From the NCBI GenBank assembly GCA_900553985.1, contig USFW01000020.1, positions 1-31,264 of the forward strand: a stretch of DNA of 31,264 nucleotides, given 5' to 3'. The notes beneath the pieces are model-generated. The model did no database searches. It was not told the DNA's origin and saw nothing but the letters and a program-made list of their open reading frames with translations. A program made the translations under genes and the position numbers. Below are positions 25,943-31,264 of the stretch, one piece after another (the stretch's first letter is position 1; each line of letters opens with the position of its first letter). The stretch comes from an uncultured Clostridium sp. (lineage in GTDB: Bacteria; Bacillota; Clostridia; TANB77; CAG-508).

Positions 25943-25996
25943 GCGAGCTGATATTTATCTTTTATAGTAAATTAATCAACTCGCTTTTGTTTTTTA
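25943..25996 (-). terminator. Terminator between gmk and uvrA
   Basis: GCGAGCTGAT (25943-25952) and ATCAACTCGC (25975-25984) pair with one mismatch. It begins five bases after the gmk stop, which suggests it ends gmk, but the better T-run (TTTTGTTTTTT) is on the plus strand. Confidence 0.65.
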
Positions 25997-26000
25997 TTGC

Positions 26001-26573
26001 TTATTTATTATCTTCTAATCTTTTTTCGTTTTCTAATATTGTCATTATAATTTGTACAGTTTTTTCTAAATCATTATTTACTAATACATAATCATATATA
26101 TTAATTCTTGATTCTTCATAATCAAATCTATTTAATCTTAAGATTATTTCTTCTGGCTTTGGTTTGTCAATTCTGTTTTCTAATCTATGACGTAATTCTT
26201 CTTTTGGAACTCTTAAAAAGATTGTAACTACTTTTGTATCTTGTCCTAAAAGCTCTTTTAAATGTTCTGTTCCATTTACATCAATGTCTTTAACAATTAT
26301 TTTTCCACTTGCTATTTTTTCATTTAATAATTTTCTTGAAGTTCCATAATAATTGTTATGATGCACATCATATTCATAAAATTCCTTATTTTCTATCATT
26401 TCTTCAAATTCTTCTTTTGTTACGAAACGATATGTTCCTCCTTCTACATCGCCTTCACGCATTGGTCTAGATGTATATGATGGAAGAGATTCTACATTTT
26501 CCATTCTTTTTATTAGTTCTTTTTTTATTGTGTCTTTTCCTGCTCCTGCAACTCCTGATAATATTACTAACAT
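26001..26573 (-). CDS. gmk: Guanylate kinase
   Basis: Converts GMP to GDP with ATP in purine nucleotide metabolism, and has a role in (p)ppGpp control in Firmicutes. The 190 residues show a P-loop GVAGAGKDT (7-15), slightly unlike the usual GPSGAGKST: Ala replaces Ser at position three and Asp follows the Lys. They also show the GMP-binding SYTSRPMREGDVEGGTYRFVT, the Tyr/Glu-rich EFYEYDVHHNNYYGT segment, and the DIDVNGTEHLK strand. The final lid region is present. The ATG start is not supported by a perfect ribosome site, but AAAAGGAG lies 8 bases before it. It is the last gene of a block with rpoZ, remA and yicC. Confidence 0.92.
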   Translation of the reverse strand: MLVILSGVAGAGKDTIKKELIKRMENVESLPSYTSRPMREGDVEGGTYRFVTKEEFEEMIENKEFYEYDVHHNNYYGTSRKLLNEKIASGKIIVKDIDVNGTEHLKELLGQDTKVVTIFLRVPKEELRHRLENRIDKPKPEEIILRLNRFDYEESRINIYDYVLVNNDLEKTVQIIMTILENEKRLEDNK

Positions 26574-26705
26574 TTTTATTTACTCCTTTTGCTCTTTTTA
26601 TCTTATCCTTATCAATTTTATTCTTTACTTTTTGGTTGTATTGATTTTATTTTTTATATTTTTAGTTTATCTCTATTTTTTGTTTTTCCTCTAATTATCT
26701 TAATT

Positions 26706-26954
26706 TTACTCTTCGTTTTCTTCTGTAATTTCTTCTGTTTCTTCCTCTTCTACTATTTCATTTTCTCTTTCAATTTCAACTTTTCCTTCTGCTATTTCAT
26801 TAGCAGCTAATGTAACTGGTGATTCTTCCTTTACTTTTGTCATAGGTTCATCTCCTGCTGCTATTTGTCTTGCTCTTCTAGATGTAGCTATAACTAATTC
26901 ATATCTATTATTTGCTTTTGTAAGTAATTCTGTAACACTTGGTTTTACTATCAT
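26706..26954 (-). CDS. rpoZ: RNA polymerase omega subunit
   Basis: Small assembly subunit of RNA polymerase, 82 residues. The conserved core MIVKPSVTELLTKANNRYE-LVIATSRRARQIA, PVTLAANEIAEGKV is clear. The C-terminal 25 residues are nearly all Glu (EEEETEEITEENEE), longer and more acidic than usual. GGAGG lies eight bases before the ATG. It follows remA by 13 bases, so it is co-transcribed. In many Firmicutes the order is remA-gmk-rpoZ; here rpoZ precedes gmk. Confidence 0.95.
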   Translation of the reverse strand: MIVKPSVTELLTKANNRYELVIATSRRARQIAAGDEPMTKVKEESPVTLAANEIAEGKVEIERENEIVEEEETEEITEENEE

Positions 26955-26967
26955 AATTTAATTCCTC

Positions 26968-27228
26968 CTAAATTTTATTATCATCTTGTGATATATTTTT
27001 ATCTATTCTTCCACCAACAGTTTCTGGTTGAACTGCTGATAATATAATATGACCTGAATCCATTATTAAAACAGCTCTTGTTCTTCTCCCATAAGTAGCA
27101 TCTACTGCTGTTTTATTGTCTTTTGCTTCTTGTACTAATCTTTTTATTGGTGCTGATTCTGGGCTAACTATTGCAACTATTCTTTCAGCTGAAACAATAT
27201 TTCCAAATCCTATATTTACTAATTGCAT
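26968..27228 (-). CDS. remA: RemA-family regulatory protein (DUF370)
   Basis: RemA is a DNA-binding activator of biofilm matrix genes in Bacillus subtilis; in Clostridia the target genes are not known. The 86 residues carry VNIGFGNIVSAERIVAIVSPES, RLVQEAKDNKTAVDATYGRRTRAVLIMDSGHIILSAVQPETVGGR (in pieces, the full family pattern). A TTG three codons upstream is possible, but AGGAAGGA nine bases before the ATG at 27228 favours that start. It lies between yicC and rpoZ with short gaps (about 40 and 13 bases), the classic linkage. Confidence 0.94.
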   Translation of the reverse strand: MQLVNIGFGNIVSAERIVAIVSPESAPIKRLVQEAKDNKTAVDATYGRRTRAVLIMDSGHIILSAVQPETVGGRIDKNISQDDNKI

Positions 27229-27268
27229 ATAATTCAATCCTTCCTATTCTATATTTTGAATCTGTTCT

Positions 27269-28120
27269 CTAATATCTTCTAAACCGTGTTTTTATATCTA
27301 TTACTGCATTTGTTATCTCTAAATTATTCGCTTTTGAACCTATTGTATTTGTTTCTCTATTCATCTCTTGTATTAGAAAGTCCAATTTTTTTCCCATTGC
27401 TTCATTACTATTTAATATTTGCTTAAATTGAGCTATATGACTATCTAATCTTGTAACCTCTTCTTGAATTGAACATTTATCTGCATATATAACTGTTTCT
27501 TGTGCTAATCGATTTTTATCAATATCTTGGTCAGTTAACAATTCTTTTATTCTACCTTCTAATTTTACTACATATTCTTGAATAAGTCCAGTAGAAAGTT
27601 CAGATATTTCTTTTACCTTTTCATTTATTATATCTAGTCTTTCAATTAAATCTTTTTCTATTTTATTTCCTTCTGCTACCCTCATTGCTATTAAATTATC
27701 AACTGCATTTGTCATTACTTTTTCTAGTTCTTTTTCAATTATATCATCTTCTTGTGTATTTTGTATATTTAAAACTTCTGGTAATTTAGCTATTTCCATA
27801 ACATTTATATCTGAAATAAGGTTCTCATTTTCTGCTAACTCTTTTAATTCTTTTATATACATTTTAGCTATTTCTGTATTTATTTTTATATTTTTTCCTT
27901 CTGTCGAATTATTTATAAAATTTACACATACATCAAATTTTCCTCTTTTTACTTTTGAAGCTATTATTTTTTTCATTTTTTCTTCTAAATAACTTAGAGT
28001 TCTAGGTAATTTCATTGATATGTCTAAATATCTGTGATTTACACTTTTTATTTCAACTTGATACTCTCTAGAATCTATTATTAAAGATTCTTTTCCATAT
28101 CCTGTCATACTTTTAATCAT
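27269..28120 (-). CDS. yicC: YicC/YloC-family endoribonuclease
   Basis: A 283-residue member of the YicC family (YloC in Bacillus), stress-related endoribonucleases that cut RNA in the cytoplasm. The N-terminal MIKSMTGYGKESL, then EIKSVNHRYLDISMKLPR and VKRGKFDVCVNF are diagnostic; the C-terminus carries LDFLIQEMNRETNTIGSKA and ends IDIKTRFRRY. No unusual feature. The start overlaps the stop of the upstream membrane protein gene by eight bases, showing translational coupling; GAGGT lies eight bases before the ATG. Confidence 0.95.
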   Translation of the reverse strand: MIKSMTGYGKESLIIDSREYQVEIKSVNHRYLDISMKLPRTLSYLEEKMKKIIASKVKRGKFDVCVNFINNSTEGKNIKINTEIAKMYIKELKELAENENLISDINVMEIAKLPEVLNIQNTQEDDIIEKELEKVMTNAVDNLIAMRVAEGNKIEKDLIERLDIINEKVKEISELSTGLIQEYVVKLEGRIKELLTDQDIDKNRLAQETVIYADKCSIQEEVTRLDSHIAQFKQILNSNEAMGKKLDFLIQEMNRETNTIGSKANNLEITNAVIDIKTRFRRY

Positions 28121-29183
28121 TTTCTTCTACCTCTTTTTTTGTTTTTCTTCCTCTTTTACTTTTTGGCTTTTGAATTTTGTTTTCTTCTTGATTTTTATTT
28201 TGTTCTTCTTTTTTTATAACTTCTGTAGTCTCTTCTAATTCCTTTTTTGATGTTTTATTTTTACTTGTAATTTTATTTGTGCTTCTAGAAGTCGATTTTT
28301 TCTTATTTTTCTCTTGCTTTGTTTCAGTCTTTTCTTCTTTCTCTTTATTACTTGCTGTCTTATTCATTTTAATTGTTTTGTTTTCTTTTGCTGTTTTCAC
28401 TTCTTCTTCATTTTTTACTTTAATATCTTTTTCAGCTTTTTTAGTAGCAGTTTTTCGTTTAGTTTTACCATCTTTTTGAGTTATTTGATTTTTTTCTTCT
28501 TTTTCTGATTTATCCTTTTTTAATCCCTTTTTATTCTTTTCTGTATTATTATTTTCTTCTTTCTTGGCTTTTTCTTTATTCTTATCATTATTTTCTTTTT
28601 CAATTACTTTATTTTCCATTATATCTTCTATTTCATTATCATCCTCTGCTATATTCCTTTTTTTCGCTTCTTTAACTGTTGGTTCATCTTTTTTTACTAT
28701 ATCTGAAACATCACTAAAACTAAGTAAATATTTCCTTCTTGATTTAGTATATACTATAATTGCCTTTAATACATAATAAATTGCGAAAATATATGATGAA
28801 GTTAATAAATATAATCTAAAATCATAATTTAAGACTTTTGTAACATGATTTATAAATAAGCTATGCATTGATAATATTAATACTTCTATACCTGTTATTG
28901 CCAATGTGCCATTGTCTTTCTTATATGCAATTTCTATTATAATTATTCCAGCAACTAATAATGCAGTAGCACATATTTTTACAGTTCCTAGTAAAATATT
29001 TTCTTTTAAATTCATATATAAAATATTTAATGTTATAAAATATGCCATAATAAAAATTGCTACTATCAAATTTTTTAGTATATTTTTTAATATACCTTGA
29101 GAAATTCCTTTTGGTAATTTTTTATTTTTTTCTTCTATTTTTATTATTTCATCGTTTTTTTCTTTGTTATTTTCTTTTAGCAT
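28113..29183 (-). CDS. Membrane protein with a long Lys/Glu-rich tail
   Basis: A 356-residue protein of unknown function. Four membrane segments are seen near 36-57, 63-86, 92-111 and 122-146, then a tail of about 200 residues (155-356) made of Lys, Glu, Asn and Thr, with no hydrophobic core. The tail is likely cytoplasmic and disordered, and it may include coiled coil. I see no catalytic motif. The gene begins nine bases after rsmE and overlaps yicC by eight bases, so it is part of the rsmE-to-gmk run. AGGAGG lies five bases before the ATG. Similar charged tails occur at 20347-21207 and 16416-17348. Confidence 0.85.
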   Translation of the reverse strand: MLKENNKEKNDEIIKIEEKNKKLPKGISQGILKNILKNLIVAIFIMAYFITLNILYMNLKENILLGTVKICATALLVAGIIIIEIAYKKDNGTLAITGIEVLILSMHSLFINHVTKVLNYDFRLYLLTSSYIFAIYYVLKAIIVYTKSRRKYLLSFSDVSDIVKKDEPTVKEAKKRNIAEDDNEIEDIMENKVIEKENNDKNKEKAKKEENNNTEKNKKGLKKDKSEKEEKNQITQKDGKTKRKTATKKAEKDIKVKNEEEVKTAKENKTIKMNKTASNKEKEEKTETKQEKNKKKSTSRSTNKITSKNKTSKKELEETTEVIKKEEQNKNQEENKIQKPKSKRGRKTKKEVEEND

Positions 29184-29192
29184 TTCTTCCTC

Positions 29193-29942
29193 CTAATTTT
29201 CTAGTTCATACATTAATATACTAATCATATTTAAAGCTACTGTTTCTGTTCTTAGAATCCTCTTTCCTAGGGTTATTACCTTAGCGCCATTTTCTTGAAG
29301 TTGTTTTACTTCCTCTTCTTCTAACCCTCCTTCTGGACCAATTACAATTGCTATTTTCTTTTTATCTTTTTCTAATTTTTTTAATTTCCCTATTTCAAAT
29401 TTCAAGTAATTATTTTCTTCTTTTTCATATGCTACTAATATTATATCATATTCTCCAATTCTATCTACAATTTCTTTTATTTTAATAACTTGTCCTATTT
29501 CTGGAATAATTCCTCTACCACATTGTTTTGATGCTACTTCAGAAATTTTTTGCCATCTTTCTACTTTTTTTATCTGGTCTTTATCTTTTAACCTTACAAC
29601 ACATCTTTTCATGTCAACTGGAATTATCTTATTTACTCCTAATTCAACTGACTTTTGAATTATCAATTCCATTTTATCTGCCTTTGGTAGACCTTGAAAA
29701 ATTGTTATTTTTACATTTGATTCTGAATCATTTTGCTTTTCAGAAATAATTTTACAGGTTACACTATCACTTGTAAGTTCTTCAATTTCACATTTATAGT
29801 CTTTCATTTCATCAGTATTACAAATATCTAACTCATCTTCAATTTTTGCTCTTAATACATTCTTTATATGATTTACATCTTTACCTTTTATTTTTATTTT
29901 ATCATTTTCAATTTCATTTGATGTTACAAAAAACTTAGGCAT
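29193..29942 (-). CDS. rsmE: 16S rRNA (uracil1498-N3)-methyltransferase
   Basis: Methylates U1498 of 16S rRNA with S-adenosylmethionine; SPOUT (trefoil-knot) fold. The 249 residues include the N-terminal PUA-like domain (1-70, IKGKDVNHIKNVLRAK), the core PKADKMELIIQKSVELGV and CVVRLKDK, the WQKISEVASKQCGRGIIP helix, and knot loops IVIGPEGGLEEEE and LGKRILRTETVALNMISIL. All are as expected. GGAGG lies six bases before the ATG. It leads the run to gmk, or follows the small gene at 30027-30380 by 84 bases. Confidence 0.97.
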   Translation of the reverse strand: MPKFFVTSNEIENDKIKIKGKDVNHIKNVLRAKIEDELDICNTDEMKDYKCEIEELTSDSVTCKIISEKQNDSESNVKITIFQGLPKADKMELIIQKSVELGVNKIIPVDMKRCVVRLKDKDQIKKVERWQKISEVASKQCGRGIIPEIGQVIKIKEIVDRIGEYDIILVAYEKEENNYLKFEIGKLKKLEKDKKKIAIVIGPEGGLEEEEVKQLQENGAKVITLGKRILRTETVALNMISILMYELEN

Positions 29943-30026
29943 ATCTTACCTCCTAATTTTTTTGTAAATTATATCATAAAATTGAATGAAATTCTACAAT
30001 TTAAATTTATTTTCATAATTTCTATA

Positions 30027-30380
30027 CTAATTTTCATCTACATTATCCATTAATTCTCTTGTTTCTTTCCAACTCAAAACCTTTAAACATTCATAATCCT
30101 TAGATAATTTTTTTGCTATTGTTTTTGTATCATCCTTAGATTCTAAATCTGCTACTATGACATTCTTTAGTTCTTCTTCTCTACCATATAATATTTTAAA
30201 TAATATTGAACGTAAAAATCCTTCAATTTTGTCTTCCTGATTTTTTACTGCAATTATAACATATATTCCATCTGATTTTAGTTTTGTGTATGTACATATA
30301 TATATAATATTTTTTACAAGCTCAAATAACCCATAAAAGGCTAATGTCCAGAATATTGTGCTTAATATAAATTCTAACAT
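30027..30380 (-). CDS. Small membrane-anchored GT2-like protein
   Basis: A 117-residue protein with one N-terminal membrane segment (about 5-28). The remainder resembles the first half of a GT-A nucleotide-sugar-binding fold: IYVIIAVKNQEDKIEGFLRSI, then NVIVADLESKDDTKTIAKKLS. These match the family 2 patterns for the first strand-helix (V-x-N-x-E-x-x-I) and the second strand with the D-x-S-x-D-x-T turn. The catalytic half and the DxD metal site are missing, so it is unlikely to be an active transferase. Such small proteins occur in Clostridia, as far as I recall. AGGAGG lies seven bases before the ATG. The function is unknown. Confidence 0.8.
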   Translation of the reverse strand: MLEFILSTIFWTLAFYGLFELVKNIIYICTYTKLKSDGIYVIIAVKNQEDKIEGFLRSILFKILYGREEELKNVIVADLESKDDTKTIAKKLSKDYECLKVLSWKETRELMDNVDEN

Positions 30381-30434
30381 TTTTGTTCCTCCTATGAGTT
30401 ATTATATGTTTTTCTATTTTTTTTGTGATCTTTC

Positions 30435-30475
30435 ATAAAAATACTCCTTTATGTAAGTTAAGGAAGTATTTTTAT
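30435..30475 (-). terminator. Intrinsic terminator of the FGE-like gene
   Basis: ATAAAAATACTCCTT and AAGGAAGTATTTTTAT pair with one mismatch or bulge around ATGTAAGTT-like loop bases, with T-runs on both sides. It lies about 40 bases after the gene's stop. Confidence 0.8.
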
Positions 30476-30512
30476 ATAAATCTCTTTAAATTTTTATTTA
30501 AAAATATTGACT

Positions 30513-31264
30513 TTAGGGAATTATTACTACACGAAATGAAGTAGCATTTGAAGTAATTCCACTACTTCCAGTGAAGCAAAAAGTTCCTGATGTTGTAACC
30601 GCCGAATGTCCTATATCTCCTCCTCTATGGAAAAATAAAAAGTTATCAAAAGGAAATCCAGCATATGCGCTAAACCATGATCCTGTCTTATTTGAATATG
30701 TCTGTGATGTTTCATATACAGCATCCCCTTTATTTTTCTTTCCTGCCATTTCATAATCTTTTACTCTATTTTTTTCTGATTTATATACTGTTTTATATTT
30801 TGTACTTGTTGTTTGCTCTTGTTCTGTTGCTCCATATAAATCTCCTTGATTTATTCCTCCATATGTTTCTAGGTTTTTATCTCCATTATTTACATATGAT
30901 GCTGTATATTCAAAAGTTCCTCCATTTAAATCATATATTCCTGTTGCATTATGTGTTGTCGATTGTTTCTTATTTATTGTATATATTTCATCTAATATAT
31001 TTGTTCCTCCAGTATAATATGATGAATTAGTATTTTGTTCCACCTTTTTCTTATTTATTCCGTATTTGCTATGTGCTAAATACACTGTTGCTCCCCATTC
31101 ACTATTTTTCATAATATGACTATTTAAGTTTGCACTTTCTCCATATGTTGCTTTCATTCCTGCTTTATATTGATCATTAACTATTAAATTTCCCAAGCTT
31201 TTCTCTCCTGGTTTTACACTTACTTTACTTGCATCTCCATTACTATATGCTCCTGTTGCTTCAA
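30513..31264 (-). CDS. Secreted protein with FGE/lectin-like C-terminal domain (partial, runs off the window)
   Basis: The frame stays open to the window edge, so the N-terminus is missing; 249 residues are visible. The C-terminal pattern resembles the formylglycine-generating-enzyme (FGE-sulfatase) or C-type-lectin-like fold: MKNSEWGATVYLAHS, GIYDLNGGTFEYTASY, and the closing FHRGGDIG, then FCFTGSSGI, then SFRVVIIP. The RGG-to-FRVV spacing is typical of that fold. In Clostridia such domains are often fused to a type IV pilin N-terminus, but that end is not in the window. The visible part is rich in Asn, Thr, Ser, Gly and Tyr, as expected for an outside protein. The FGE catalytic cysteine pair is not evident, so enzyme activity is unlikely. 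A TTG at 31194 is internal, not the start. Confidence 0.75.
   Translation of the reverse strand, partial: EATGAYSNGDASKVSVKPGEKSLGNLIVNDQYKAGMKATYGESANLNSHIMKNSEWGATVYLAHSKYGINKKKVEQNTNSSYYTGGTNILDEIYTINKKQSTTHNATGIYDLNGGTFEYTASYVNNGDKNLETYGGINQGDLYGATEQEQTTSTKYKTVYKSEKNRVKDYEMAGKKNKGDAVYETSQTYSNKTGSWFSAYAGFPFDNFLFFHRGGDIGHSAVTTSGTFCFTGSSGITSNATSFRVVIIP

Noticed and set aside
28279..28776. Several plus-strand Phe/Ser-rich frames
   Set aside because: They mirror the Lys/Glu-rich tail of the minus-strand membrane protein.
30571..31030. Two plus-strand frames opposite the FGE-like gene
   Set aside because: The minus-strand frame has the domain pattern, a downstream terminator and a continuous frame to the window edge.
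1..31264. CRISPR arrays, insertion sequences, prophage or integration sites
   Set aside because: No regularly spaced repeats, transposase, integrase or duplicated tRNA ends were seen.

Overview
This window looks like a chromosomal piece of a very AT-rich, endospore-forming member of the Clostridia, probably an uncultured gut-type lineage. The reasons are a spore germination protease (gpr), a YtxC-like sporulation protein, strong AGGAGG-type ribosome sites, the efp / CD1247-like zinc-ribbon pair, a T-box riboswitch, and the yicC-remA-rpoZ-gmk block. No phage, IS element, CRISPR array or rRNA was seen. Nearly everything is core or lineage-core gene content, so I do not claim a wholly new system. 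The unusual items are small: a duplicated-domain orphan protein, a cysteine cluster, a non-AUG M23 peptidase, a frameshifted peptidase, and pilin-like secreted proteins.

Layout. 1-150: end of an unidentified plus-strand frame, with a perfect palindrome. 150-2868 (-): two-component system (OmpR-type regulator, then kinase) with a candidate autoregulatory direct-repeat array upstream. 3019-3505 (-): orphan two-repeat protein with its own promoter and terminator. 3569-5250 (-): glycyl-tRNA synthetase under a T-box. 5352-5578 (+): tRNA-Trp with promoter and terminator. 5715-6296 (+): secreted M23 peptidase without an ordinary start codon. 6588-8935 (-): CD1247-like protein, EF-P, and a frameshifted Xaa-Pro peptidase. 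9045-13265 (-): prepilin peptidase, YqeG phosphatase, metallophosphoesterase, TsaD and an M50 membrane protease. 13382-15045 (-): lysS with promoter and terminator. 15165-16185 (-): tRNA-Gln followed by a pilin-like gene.

16416-20320 is the main plus-strand island: a DUF4912 protein, a GH57 glucan branching enzyme and a YtxC-like protein. 20347-25757 (-) holds a membrane-anchored Lys/Glu-rich protein, an HTH-membrane protein, gpr and uvrA. 26001-30380 (-) reads, in order of transcription, a small membrane-anchored GT2-like fragment, rsmE, a membrane protein with a charged tail, yicC, remA, rpoZ and gmk. 30513 to the window end (-) is the C-terminal part of a secreted protein with a formylglycine-generating-enzyme-like ending.

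How the genes work together. Translation and tRNA maturation dominate (glyS, lysS, efp, tsaD, rsmE, two tRNAs). Sporulation and germination (gpr, ytxC), glucan metabolism (GH57 with DUF4912), DNA repair (uvrA) and surface pili or pseudopili (prepilin peptidase plus two candidate pilin-like substrates) are also present. All identifications come from reading the sequence and from recalled family motifs; no database search was run.
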